Part shown: in pieces, positions 33,601 through 42,100 of the stretch | Position numbering within the stretch: position 1 is the first letter of the stretch | Layout of the letters: every line of letters starts with the position of its first letter | DNA from: Archivesica marissinica | Lineage: Eukaryota; Mollusca; Bivalvia; Venerida; Vesicomyidae | Assembly (NCBI GenBank): GCA_014843695.1 | Contig: CM026393.1 | Span: forward strand, 6,224,033-6,288,032 | Reading direction: 5' to 3' | DNA: 64,000 bases | Program-made: the position numbers and the translations under genes | The notes under the pieces: generated by a model | Told to the model about the DNA's origin: nothing | Database searches by the model: none | The model's input: only the letters and a program-made list of their open reading frames with translations

Positions 33601-34149
33601 TATACTAGTACCCCCAAACGTGCCGAATACCTGTGCTTTAAGTACTTAAATATATATACTACTTACTAGTACCCCCAAACGTGCCGAATCCCTGTGCCCT
33701 GAACGGTTAAAAATGTCTTTATCAAAACCACACTTGAGGGGTCCAAAATGTGCTTGTCAAAATAATAATTCCAAATAATTGGCACTTTTATATATGTTCC
33801 ATTAAGCAGCAACAGTGCTTGGTGTTTATTTTCAAAGTATTTTGTTTCGGGTCAATATCTAGCACATTTTAGAAGATACTTTAGATAGAGCCCCTTAATG
33901 TCAAACCCCTTGTGGGGACCAAGACATGTTTTCTGGGCAGTCTTAGCCGACCTAAGCGGCTAACCAGTACTAAGCAATGTGTGGTGACTTGCTCAATGAC
34001 ACTACATACATGTCCTGACCGAGTATCAAACCCGGGACCCTTCGATTCCAAATCCGAACGACAACATGACATAGCATAAATCAGCCACCATAGTAAATGT
34101 AGCCAGGTATGTATGTCACACGGTCCGTGCAAGTGGGTTGACATTAATG

Positions 34150-34198
<49 letters not shown>

Positions 34199-34458
34199 TA
34201 TATATGTATATACCGGTACATACAATACACACACACCTCAGTGAATCCCATTTCAAACAAACACTCCATTGCTCCACTGACAGGAAGTAGTTTGTTCTCC
34301 ACAGTGGCGTTACCCAACCTAATTCGTCGGTATTTCTGGTCATTTGGATGCTGCAGTACATTGTTGGCAAACTTCAGCAGGATTTCAGATGCCGTCATAA
34401 AAGCGATTGAAGAATTTTCATTCACTAATTGTTTCACAGAGGAAAGAACAGGTGCCAT
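21459..34458 (-). CDS. NGLY1: Peptide:N-glycanase (PNGase), seven exons
   Basis: Cytosolic peptide-N4-(N-acetyl-beta-glucosaminyl)asparagine amidase. It removes N-glycans from misfolded glycoproteins during ER-associated degradation, converting Asn to Asp. Seven exons join in frame to 645 residues. Domains: PUB, about residues 20-90, which in relatives binds p97/VCP; a linker; a transglutaminase-like catalytic core, about 235-400, with zinc cysteines 240, 243, 272 and 275 and triad Cys298, His325, Asp342 (spacings 27 and 17, as in known PNGases); and a C-terminal PAW mannose-binding domain, about 446-645, ending with the WQHTQLFRQS motif. The start is supported by an in-frame TAA 45 nt upstream of ATG 34458. 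No break is seen. The catalytic core lies in one long exon. Three introns carry minisatellites or transposons touching splice sites. Identity rests on seen motifs plus family knowledge. Confidence 0.97.
21682..21748. mobile_element. MITE family G fragment in NGLY1 intron 6
   Basis: Begins TTAACCCTTTCAACAATACA and reaches GATCCAGATGAGCCGGC, the left part of family G only. Confidence 0.65.
21846..22011. mobile_element. MITE family F, complete, TA target duplication
   Basis: CAGTCAAACCTGTGTTA at the left and AAGACAGGTTTGACTG at the right, flanked by TA (21844-21845 and 22012-22013). This is the best-preserved copy of the family, in NGLY1 intron 6. Confidence 0.88.
22071..22294 (+). mobile_element. 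SINE family A in NGLY1 intron 6
   Basis: tRNA-like head with a small internal duplication (GCGCTGTGGAA occurs twice), then body and an AAATAAATTAAAT tail. Antisense to NGLY1. Confidence 0.88.
22413..22686 (-). mobile_element. SINE family B in NGLY1 intron 6
   Basis: Same orientation as NGLY1. Nearly complete, with tRNA-like head at the right (ending ...GATCTG) and tail at the left. Ends 31 bp from the exon 6 donor. Confidence 0.9.
22717..22827 (-). CDS. NGLY1: NGLY1 exon 6, middle of PAW domain
   Basis: Acceptor CATTCCCTCCAG/GTAGTGAT and donor CTTAAAG/GTACCA. 111 nt, phase 1 at both ends, residues 552-588 (including YEDGKISWLICSDETC). Only about 8 intronic bases separate the splice AG from the terminus of a transposon upstream (22836). 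Confidence 0.93.
22872..22981 (-). mobile_element. LINE family K 3'-end insertion nested in family I
   Basis: Flanked by the direct repeat TACCTCCCTT (22862-22871 and 22982-22991). The inserted end AGTTTAAACAATATTTTATT is the reverse complement of the family K LINE tail. Confidence 0.65.
23029..23240 (-). mobile_element. SINE family D nested in family I
   Basis: Minus orientation; body CCCCTTGCGGGGACC and head GCGTCCGCGGTCCAGTGGTA. Flanked by TGAAT on both sides (AAAATGTGAAT / CCATGAAT), the likely target duplication within the family I sequence. Confidence 0.85.
23557..24380. repeat. Minisatellite, 52-59-bp unit, NGLY1 intron 5 acceptor side
   Basis: About 15 copies of a unit containing CTACCTGGTGGGAATTACAT and CCTTTATACAGAATATTG; several carry an extra ACATGTAG. 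On the transcript strand each unit contains AATTCCCACCAGGTAGCAAT, which matches the exon 6 acceptor CATTCCCTCCAGGTAGTGAT at 16 of 20 bases. Confidence 0.95.
24381..24924. other. Unannotated NGLY1 intron 5 sequence
   Basis: Unique AT-rich sequence between the two minisatellites. The short minus-strand frame at 24449-24715 has no support. Confidence 0.5.
24925..28258. repeat. Minisatellite, 39-bp unit, about 85 copies, NGLY1 intron 5 donor side
   Basis: Unit CCTATAAAATGAACTGGACT plus ATTCCTGGTCTATGACTTA. Copies are extremely uniform, differing mainly at the bases before TAAAATG (CCTATAAA, CCAGTAAA, CCAATAAA, CCTGTAAA) and by rare 1-3 bp deletions. On the transcript strand each unit contains GGTAAGTCATAGACC, the exon 5 donor sequence. 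The last unit overlaps the final bases of exon 5. Confidence 0.98.
28254..28482 (-). CDS. NGLY1: NGLY1 exon 5, PAW domain
   Basis: Acceptor ACTCTTTTTCAG precedes 28482 (phase 0) and donor TTTACTG/GTAAGTC ends the exon at 28254 (phase 1). It encodes residues 476-551, with VYVRVSDD and FRKVEHDWKMAYLARTEG, characteristic of the NGLY1 PAW domain. The last seven exonic bases are shared with the 39-bp minisatellite unit that fills the following intron. Confidence 0.95.
28586..28809 (+). mobile_element. SINE family B, 5'-truncated, NGLY1 intron 4
   Basis: Starts inside the B box (GGTTCGATCCCCCGTCTG) and runs to GATAAATAAACGTA. Antisense to NGLY1. Confidence 0.88.
28886..29177 (+). mobile_element. 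SINE family A with a 59-bp insertion in the tRNA-like head
   Basis: Family A copy in NGLY1 intron 4. Between A-box and B-box regions 59 bp are inserted (about 28922-28980), flanked by GCTTC on both sides. Body and tail are normal (AATCAATTTGTATAAAC). Confidence 0.85.
29178..29630. other. Unannotated NGLY1 intron 4 sequence
   Basis: Begins with a short repeat (TTAGCAAAGACTAGTGAACT / TAGCAAAGACT); otherwise unique AT-rich sequence. Confidence 0.5.
29631..29719 (-). CDS. NGLY1: NGLY1 exon 4, start of PAW domain
   Basis: Acceptor TATATGTTTTAG/GTCGTACT and donor TTCACG/GTAATA. 89 nt, phase 1 in and phase 0 out, residues 446-475. It carries GRTTGSMAWRVARGELG, which matches the conserved PAW entry of NGLY1. 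The exon's 5' edge is homologous to the repeat unit of the minisatellite in the preceding intron. Confidence 0.95.
29720..30727. repeat. Minisatellite, 32-bp unit, about 31 copies, NGLY1 intron 3
   Basis: The unit GTAGTACAACCTAGAACATA plus TACAACCACCCT fills about 80% of intron 3. On the transcript strand it reads TATATGTTCTAGGTTGTACT, matching the real exon 4 acceptor at 18 of 20 bases. The unit nearest the exon merges into it. Confidence 0.97.
30979..31861 (-). CDS. NGLY1: NGLY1 exon 3, complete catalytic domain
   Basis: Acceptor TTCATTGCTACAG precedes 31861 (phase 0) and donor CTCTCAG/GTAATG ends at 30979 (phase 1). 883 nt, residues 152-445. It holds a charged helical segment, both zinc CxxC pairs (CHGC at 240-243, CPSC at 272-275), catalytic Cys298 in GRCGEWANCF, His325 in DWTDHVWTEVY and Asp342 in WVHCDPCE. 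The human gene has about a dozen exons with several introns here, so a single long exon suggests intron loss in this lineage or an ancestor. Confidence 0.96.
31862..32629. other. NGLY1 intron 2, unannotated part
   Basis: A plus-strand frame at 32229-32528 (99 codons), ending near a GACATTCAG/GTAAAG donor-like site, is antisense in the intron and has no domain. It is noted but not accepted as a gene. Confidence 0.4.
32630..32880. repeat. Minisatellite, 37-bp unit, about 6 copies, NGLY1 intron 2
   Basis: The unit AATAGAAGATCCAGTTTATA plus CATGGTCCACCTTATAC is repeated with few changes; degenerate copies continue to about 33005. Unlike the arrays in introns 3 and 5, it shows no match to the flanking splice sites. 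Confidence 0.9.
33047..33277 (-). CDS. NGLY1: NGLY1 exon 2, PUB domain end and linker
   Basis: Acceptor TTCTCATTTTAG/GATGGAGA and donor TTTGTT/GTAAGT. 231 nt, phase 0 at both ends, residues 75-151. The start continues the PUB domain; the rest is a Ser/Thr/Pro-rich linker before the catalytic core. Confidence 0.93.
33500..33693. repeat. Perfect 74-bp palindrome with extra arm copies, NGLY1 intron 1
   Basis: 33507-33580 is a perfect uninterrupted palindrome centred on AAGTACTT, with outer motif TCGGCACGTTTGGGGGTACT. Two further copies of its right arm follow (about 33586-33627 and 33639-33684). The last also pairs with the CACAGGGATTCGGCACG at the far left, giving a still longer imperfect foldback. 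Confidence 0.95.
33893..34058 (-). mobile_element. SINE family D, truncated, NGLY1 intron 1
   Basis: Tail side at the left (CTTAATGTCAAACCCCTTG), ending in the tRNA-like B-box region (GGGTTTGATACTCGG on minus). The head beyond GGATTTGGAATCG is missing. Confidence 0.85.
34152..34206. repeat. TA dinucleotide microsatellite
   Basis: About 25 TA units, 30 bp inside intron 1 from the exon 1 donor of NGLY1. Confidence 0.95.
34237..34458 (-). CDS. NGLY1: NGLY1 exon 1, start codon and PUB domain
   Basis: ATG at 34458-34456, donor ACTGAG/GTGTGT after 34237. 222 nt, 74 residues, phase 0. PUB-domain signatures include ILLKFANNVLQHP, KYRRIRLGN and AMECLFEMGF. The same frame has a TAA 45 nt upstream, fixing this ATG as the first. 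Confidence 0.95.
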
Positions 34459-34550
34459 CGTCGTTGATTGTTTACAAGGAAGTGACGTATAAAAAAAATG
34501 TTATCGTTCTTAGTTTAGATTAACCCCGTACCGGACCGTAGGGTGCTGGT

Positions 34551-34722
34551 CAAAACGTACCCAAGTCAAAACGTACCCGCATTTTAAGTCAAAACGTACC
34601 CATTCTTTGGTCAAAACGTACCCGCAGTTTAAGTCAAAACGTACCCGCATTTTAAGTCAAAACGTACCCAACGATAAGTCAAAACGTACCCATTCTTTGG
34701 TCAAAACGTACCCACTCAAGAA
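34551..34722. repeat. Eight-copy short repeat upstream of NGLY1
   Basis: TCAAAACGTACCC occurs eight times in 172 bp, with spacers GCATTTTAAG and ATTCTTTGG in a partly alternating order. It starts about 90 bp upstream of the NGLY1 start codon, so it lies in or next to the promoter. Whether it binds a factor is unknown. Confidence 0.9.
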
Positions 34723-35128
34723 GTAAAACGTTGGCCATTTGGAATTTTAAAAAGAACTAACAAGTATATACAGAACAATTGTTTTATTTATTATAATTAT
34801 GTGTTTTCATATTATTATATTACAAACTTCGAACACACGTATAGGTATAGTGTCTATATGGTCGGCGCATACACTGCTGATAGCTTCTTCAGAAGTCGGG
34901 ACGTCGAGATCTGCCCTGCCGTATATTCGTCCCAGATCCCGAAGATCGTGGCCTGCATAGACCTGGTCGCCTTCCGCTGGCGCTTCTTCAGTTTCTTTTC
35001 TGATACTAATCGGACCTGCAGTGGTAGTAGATTGGCCTCTACGTGAAGGCTTTTCACCAGATGGTAGAATGGCGGAGGTGCCCCCACTACGATAATTAAG
35101 ACGGCGATGCCACCGTACTATATCATGT
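34723..35128 (-). other. Unidentified minus-strand open segment
   Basis: A minus-strand frame without its own start, from about 35115 to 34800, looks protein-like (it includes GRIYGRADLDVPTSEEAISS) and fits coding composition better than the two annotated-length frames overlapping it. It abuts the LINE foldback. It could be part of an unidentified mobile element or an exon of an unknown gene. Not assigned. Confidence 0.3.
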
Positions 35129-35130
35129 AG

Positions 35131-35227
35131 GATGTTCTTCGTGCCTCAGTAATGCGGTCAGATATGCATCCTGTACCACAAGCCCAGAAACGATACAAGA
35201 CCGCATTACTGAGGCACGAAGAACATC
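35131..35227. repeat. 29-bp perfect foldback at LINE 5' end
   Basis: Arms 35131-35159 and 35199-35227 are perfect reverse complements (GATGTTCTTCGTGCCTCAGT at the left), with a 39-bp loop. The right arm is LINE coding sequence; the left arm is its inverted duplicate. Confidence 0.92.
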
Positions 35228-36275
35228 ATACAGTCTCATGAAAGCAGGTTTCCATGGCACAACCGGACTCACCAATGCCTGTTTGAAACGCATGATTGAT
35301 CTATACATTATACCCAGATTACTATACGGTCTTGAGTCCCTAATAGTAACTGAAAAACAGAAGACTCTACTTGAAACTGCATACAGAGACCTCCTGAAAA
35401 GAATACAAGCTCTTCCCCAAAGAACTGCAAACGAGGCACCTTATCTTCTATTCCACTCAACGACAGCAGAAGGCACACTTGATATCCGAACATTAACATT
35501 CTTTGGGAAAATCATCAACGATAGCTCATCAATTTTACACCAAATATGCATTCGTCAACTAGCCACTAAAGAATTATCATCCAACTCATGGTTCATCTCA
35601 ATTGTAAAGCTGACATTCAAGTATGGTTTACCATCTCCCCATGATGTTATACAAAATCCGATGAAATACAATACATGGAAAAGACTGGTAAAGAAAACAG
35701 TACACATGTTCTGGAAAGAGGAACTTGAAACAGCTGCTAAAGAGAAACCCACACTCCAGCTAATTCACCAGGAAATACCATCATGGGAACATGTTGAAAT
35801 GAACCCATATGCTGTTGACAGAGCAAGACTTCAAGCTAGAATCCTAACAGAAACATTCACACTGCAGAAACATAGAGCCAAATTCTACAAAGAAAGCCCA
35901 AACTGCCGCCTTTGCCTACTTGAGCCTGAAGATGCTGCACATATGCTACTCAGATGCCCAGCCCTACAACTAACAAGATGCTCGGCACTTCTACCAGTCT
36001 ACCAGAGAATACAAGACATAGGGAACCAACCCCCCAGATCGGAAAATGAACTCTTAGAAATTCTACTAGGATTTTCAAGAGATGCTGGAATATATAAACT
36101 GGCCAGCAATGCTTGCTATGCAATTACGCATCTACGCCAATCACTCTATTCAAATCAAGTCTATTCTATCAAATTGCTAATGTGTGCATTGTCTACTTCA
36201 TATGTATATATATATATATATTATTTTGTGTTTTCCTATACAAATGGTTACTGTTACAAGCTTACAAGTTTATAA
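35160..36275 (+). pseudogene. 5'-truncated LINE ORF2, C-terminal region
   Basis: Long open frame (ATG 35238 to stop 36275, but coding-like from about 35160: RITEARRTSYSLM). It has the connector motif IIPRLLYGLESL found after the reverse transcriptase domain of jockey/CR1-like LINEs, and the C-terminal zinc knuckle C-x2-C-x8-H-x4-C (CRLC...H...C, about 35903-35956). The RT catalytic domain and endonuclease are absent. The frame is still open, so the insertion is young, but it is a dead copy. The TA-rich stretch at 36205-36222 lies inside the frame end. Confidence 0.88.
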
Positions 36276-36371
36276 GTTTTTATTGTCAGAATATACAACA
36301 TATTCCTATGTGCTCTTATGAGAGGTGCCTATAAGAGGCAGATTATACAAAGTCAAGTCAAGTCAAGTCTA

Positions 36372-36397
36372 CATCCACGCGAGGGGTTCGACATTAC
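36372..36397 (-). mobile_element. SINE family D tail scrap
   Basis: CATCCACGCGAGGGGTTCGA matches the 3' part of family D, directly next to a SINE B. It is too short for a confident orientation. Confidence 0.4.
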
Positions 36398-36680
36398 AGA
36401 CGGATATGTAGTCCAGTGGTTAACACGTTGGACTGGTAATCCAGGGATCGTAGGTTCGATCCCCCGCCTGACACTAATACAAATTAACAATCTTTCAGAT
36501 GGGACTTTAAACCGAGGTCTCGTGTCGGTGCTTTACACCGTGCACGTAAAATAATCAGAGGAGACTCTGGAATGGGTCTCTGTCTGTATCATTGCACTAT
36601 CCTCCAAAAATATAAAATAACTAATATCTTCAGGAGGCGTCGCTCATGTAGGCAACCGGTAGCGACGATAAATAAACGTA
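36398..36680 (+). mobile_element. SINE family B, full length
   Basis: CGGATATGTAGTCCAGTGGT head to GATAAATAAACGTA tail. Good B box GGTTCGATCCCCCG. Confidence 0.92.
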
Positions 36681-36699
36681 ATCACAAACACGTAGTATG

Positions 36700-37015
36700 T
36701 ACAACCCCTCGGTACAAGCATAGGTAGCTGTGTGCAGTAGTCTGTACTACATCAATATCGAACACACAGGTCAGTGTGTACACTAGTCTGTACAGCACCT
36801 AGGTAGAACACAATCATAACATTATATCACTGTGTACAGTAATCTGTACTATCCATAGGTAGAACACAATCGTAAATCACTATGTACAGTGCAAAACCCA
36901 ATCAAAGGTCAATGTGTACAGTAGTCTGTACTACTGCTAAGTAGAATACAATCATATATCAGTCGACTGTACTACAACTAGGTATCAGTTGAACACAATC
37001 ATAGATCACTTAAGC
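36700..37015. repeat. Degenerate tandem repeat, about 60-bp unit
   Basis: Recurring TGTGTACAGTAGTCTGTACT and AGGTAGAACACAATCATA motifs, four to five poor copies. Confidence 0.75.
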
Positions 37016-40000
37016 ACATCGACCAAAGGAATTACCATGCCTAAAGCCATCCACACAAGGAGTTTCCAGAACAAAGGAGTTGCAAGACATAAGGCCATCT
37101 ACTAAGGGAATTACCAGACCAAATGCCATATAACAAAGGAACTGCCAGCGCCAGATATAAGGTCATCTACCAAAGGGGTTGTTTGACCTAAGTTCATCTG
37201 CCAAATGATTTGCAAGACGTAAGGTGTACGGAGTTGTCAGACGTAGGACCATCTACCAAAGTGACTACAAAACCTAATAGCATCTACCAAAGGATTTACC
37301 TGGCATAAGGCCATCTACCAAAGTGCTTGCCCGACCTAAGGTCATCTACTAAACGATTTACCAGGCATAATGCCATCTACCAAAGTGCGTGCCCGACCTA
37401 AAGTCATCTACCAAAGGATTTGCAAGACCAAAGGGCATCTATCTACCAATATGTTGATATACATAAGTTCATTTGCAAGACGTAAGCTCATCTATCAACG
37501 GAGTTGTCAGACCTAGAATCATCTACAAAAGGGACTACCAGGTCTAACATTATCTACTAAAGAATTCGCCTAACATAAGGCAATCTACCAAAGGGCTTGC
37601 CAGACCCTACCAAAGGGCTTGCCAGACCTAAGGTTATCTACCAAAGGAGTTGCCAGACCTAAGGTTATCTACCAAAGGAGTTGCCAGACCTAAGGTTATC
37701 TACCAAAGGAGTTGCCAGACCTAAGGTTATCTACCAAAGGAGTTGCCAGACCTAAGGTTATCTACCAACGGAGTTGCCAGACCAAAGGTCATCCACTAAA
37801 TGAGTTGCCAGATCGTAGGTAATCTACCAAAGGGACTACCAGACATAATATTATCTACCAAAGGAATGGCGAAACATAAGGCCGTCAAAACGTAGGGTCA
37901 TCTACCAACGGAGTTGTCAGACCTAAGGTCATCTAACGAAGGAGCTGCCAGTGCCAAGACATATGGTCATCTACCAAAGGGATTACCATACCTAGAGGCA
38001 TACACTAAATGATTTGCCAGATCTAAGGACATCTACCAAAGGATTTACCAGGCCGCCTAAGGTCATCTACCAAAGTAGTTGTCAGACCTAAGATCATCTA
38101 CCAAATGATTTACCATACCTAATGTCATCTACCAAAGGAGTTGCCATACATACGGGCATCTACTGATGTAGATGCTAGACCTAAGATCATCAACCAAAGG
38201 ATTTACTAGACCTAATGTCATCTACAAAAGGAGTTGTCAGACTTAAGGTCATCTACAAACGGATTCAAAAGACCTATGGTCATCTACCAAATGAGTTGAC
38301 ATACCAAACGTCATCTACCAATGGATTTGTCAGACCTAGTGTCATCTACCAAAGGATTTACCAGACCTAAGGTCATTTACTAAAGTAATTGCAAGACCTA
38401 AGATGATCATCCAACGGATTTACCAGACCTAACGTCATCTACCAAGGAAGTTGCCAAATATAAATTCATCTACTAGAGGGATTACCAGACATACTGTCAT
38501 CTACCAAAGGAGTTGACATCTACAAAAGGAGTTGTAATATATAAGGTCATCTACCAAAGGCCTTACCATACCTAAGGACATCTACAAAAGAAGCTGACAG
38601 GCCTAATGCCAACCATCAAAGCAGTCGACATAGAAGAAGAATGCTTTATTAAGACTTAAACAATACAAAAGGTCATCAACCAAAGGAGTTGCCAGACCAA
38701 AGGTCATCCACTAAATGAGTTGCCAGATCGTAGGTCATCTACCAAAGGGATGACCATACCTAGAGGCATACACTAAATGATTTGCCAGATCTAAGGACAT
38801 CTACCAAAGGATTTACCAGGCCGCCTAAGGTCATCTACCAAAGTAGTTGCCAGACCTAAGATCATCTACCAAATGATTTACCATACCTAATGTCATCTAC
38901 CAAAGGAGTTGCCATACATACGGTCATCTACTAATGTAGATGCTAGACCTAAGATCATCAACCAAAGGATTTACTAGACCTAATGTCATCTACAAAAGGA
39001 GTTGTAATATATAAGGTCATCTACCAAAGGCCTTACCATACCTAAGGACATCTACAAAAGAAGCTGACAGGCCTAATGCCATCCATCAAAGCAGTCGACA
39101 TAGAAGAAGAATGCTTTATTAAGACTTAAACAATACAAAAGGTCATATACCAAAGGAGTTGCCAGACCAAAGGTCATCCACTAAATGAGTTGCCAGATCG
39201 TAGGTAATCTACCAAAGGGACTACCAGACATAATATTATCTACCAAAGGAATGGCGAAACATAAGGCCGTCAAAACGTAGGGTCATCTACCAACGGAGTT
39301 GTCAGACCTAAGGTCATCTAACGAAGGAGCTGCCAGTGCCAAGACATATGGTCATCTACCAAAGGGATGACCATACCTAGAGGCATACACTAAATGATTT
39401 GCCAGATCTAAGGACATCTACCAAAGGATTTACCAGGCCGCTTAAGGTCATCTACCAAAGTAGTTGCCAGACCTAAGATCATCTACCAAATGATTTACCA
39501 TACCTAATGTCATCTACCAAAGGAGTTGCCATACATACGGTCATCTACTAATGTAGATGCTAGACCTAATATCATCAACCAAAGGATTTACTAGACCTAA
39601 TGTCATCTACAAAAGGAGTTGTCAGACTTAAGGTCATCTACAAACGGATTCAAAAGACCTATGGTCATCTACCAAATGAGTTGACATACCAAACGTCATC
39701 TACCAATGGATTTGTCAGACCTAGTGTCATCTACCAAAGGATTTACCAGACCTAAGGTCATTTACTAAAGTAATTGCAAGACCTAAGATGATCATCCAAC
39801 GGATTTACCAAACCTAACGTCATCTACCAAGGAAGTTGCCAAATATAAATTCATCTACTAGAGGGATTACCAGACATACTGTCATCTACCAAAGGAGTTG
39901 ACATCTACAAAAGGAGTTGTAATATATAAGGTCATCTACCAAAGGCCTTACCATACCTAAGGACATCTACAAAAGAAGCTGACAGGCCTAATGCCATCCA

Positions 40001-41208
40001 TCAAAGCAGTCGACATAGAAGAAGAATGCTTTATTAAGACTTAAACAATACAAAAGATCATCTACCAAAGGAGTTGCCAGACCAAAGGTCATCCACTAAA
40101 TGAGTTGCCAGATCGTAGGTAATCTACCAAAGGGAATACCAGACATAATATTATCTACCAAAGGAATGGCGAAACATAAGGCCGTCAAAACGTAGGGTCA
40201 TCTACCAACGGAGTTGTTAGACCTAAGGTCATCTAACGAAGGAGCTGCCAGTGCCAAGACATATGGTCATCTACCAAAGGGATGACCATACCTAGTGGCA
40301 TACACTAAATGATTTGCCAGATCTAAGGACATCTACCAAAGGATTTACCAGGCCGCCTAAGGTCATCTACCAAAGTAGTTGCCAGACCTAAGATCATCTA
40401 CCAAATGATTTACCATACCTAATGTCATCTACCAAAGGAGTTGCCATACATACGGTCATCTACTAATGTAGATGCTAGACCTAAGATCATCAACCAAAGG
40501 ATTTACTAGACCTAATGTCATCTACAAAAGGAGTTGTCATACTTAAGGTCATCTACAAAAGGATTCAAAAGACCTATGGTCATCTACCAAATGAGTTGAC
40601 ATACCAAACGTCATCTACCAATGGATTTGTCAGACCTAGTGTCATCTACCAACGGATTTACCAGACCTAAGGTAATTTACTAACGTAATTGCAAGACCTA
40701 AGATGATCATCCAACGGATTTACGAGACCTAACGTCATCTACCAAGGAAGTCGCCAAATATAAATTCATCTACTAAAGGGATTACCAGACATACTGTCAT
40801 CTACCAAAGGAGTTGACATCTACAAAAGGAGTTGTAATATATAAGGTCATCTACCAAAGGCCTTACCATACCTAAGGACATCTACAAAAGAAGCTGACAT
40901 GCCTAATGCCATCCATCAAAGGAGTCGACATAGAAGAAGAAGAATAATGCTTTATTAAGACTTAAACAATACAAAAGGTCATCTACCAAATGAGTTGCCA
41001 GACCTAGGATCATCTACCGAAGGATTACCAGACCTAATGTCATCTACCAAGGAGTTGTCAGATCAAGTGGCATCTTTTTCTCTACCAAAGGAGTTGCCAG
41101 ACACACGGTCATCTACTAAAGGGTTACCAGACCTAATGGCGTCTACCACACGATTATCAGACCTAAGACCATCTACCACAGGAGTTGCCAAACATAGGGT
41201 CATCTACT
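37016..41208. repeat. Satellite of about 31-bp units with a 915-bp higher-order period
   Basis: Basic unit about 31 bp, of type GGTCATCTACCAAAGGAGTT plus GCCAGACCTAA, with strongly variable copies. Marker block GCAGTCGACATAGAAGAAGA recurs at 38621, 39091 and 40006, and as GGAGTCGACA at 40921, giving spacings of 470, 915 and 915. A 915-bp block was therefore amplified and one copy lost about half. A homogeneous stretch of near-identical units lies at about 37604-37780. It ends at a G tract (41209-41221). Confidence 0.93.
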
Positions 41209-41335
41209 GGGGGGGGGGGGGTTTAACTATTGACTCATTAATACAATAATTTCTGAAATTCTTTAGCATATACCTAGACTATATTTCACGTATATATAGT
41301 ATTATCTTGCCTATTGTATATCAACCAATTGATAG

Positions 41336-41552
41336 GGAGAAGAACTATATAAGTTTTCTTTCATTCTAATCCCTTTCAGTCTACTGCTGTTAAATTATAT
41401 GTAAAGTGTTCAATTCTTGATTACATGTACAAATACTGAAATAAATAAAGAGTTCTTTCATTCTAATCCCTTAACGTCTACTGCTGTTAAATTATATGTA
41501 AAGCGTTCGTTTCTTCATTACATGCACACATACTGAAATACATGATGTTTAA
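41336..41552 (+). mobile_element. Two tandem LINE family K 3'-end copies
   Basis: AGAACTATATAAG, then TTTCATTCTAATCCCTTTCA ... TACTGAAATAAATA at 41342-41447, repeated as TTTCATTCTAATCCCTTAAC ... TGTTTAAACTAA at 41456-41552. Shares its end with 16577-16704. Confidence 0.55.
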
Positions 41553-41874
41553 ACTAAACGAGTCTTACCGAAGCTAGTGTGGCAAAGCTAAATAAGCACT
41601 TAAAACCAACAATAATGTTTAAACGAAGAAGATGGATGCTGCCCTTAATGTCAGTTAGGGTTGATAATGTAGCTACCTAATCAATATTGAAGCAATTAAA
41701 TTAGATACTCTGTTTGGCAAAGTGGGTGCTGCTCTTGCTGAACTTACTCACTGTTATACTCTTTAAATATAAATTGGAGGCTGACTCTGTTCAAGCAATT
41801 CAAATGCGATAGGTTTTCCGAGGAACATTCCATTCGTGTGCTTAATATTGACATACATATATAATTATATATCG
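41553..41874. other. Unannotated spacer
   Basis: No gene or element recognised. Confidence 0.45.
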
Positions 41875-42100
41875 TGGAAGTCGTGATAGCGCAGTGGATG
41901 CGCGTTCGCTTCAGGTGCGAAAGGTCTGGAGTTCGAGCCCCGCTGGAGCCGTTACGATTATGCCCTTAGACAAGGCTTTAAATTCCACATTGCCTCTTCT
42001 CTCTCCCTCATGGCGATGGATTTCATCAGGTCATGAGAGTGATAAATATAAGTTGTAATAACTTGTTTCACAATCGAGCTAAAATAAATTTGTATAACAT
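41875..42100 (+). mobile_element. SINE family A, full length
   Basis: Best-preserved head of the family in the window: GTGGAAGTCGTGATAGCGCA, B box GAGTTCGAGCCCCG, tail AAAATAAATTTGTATAAC. Confidence 0.92.
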
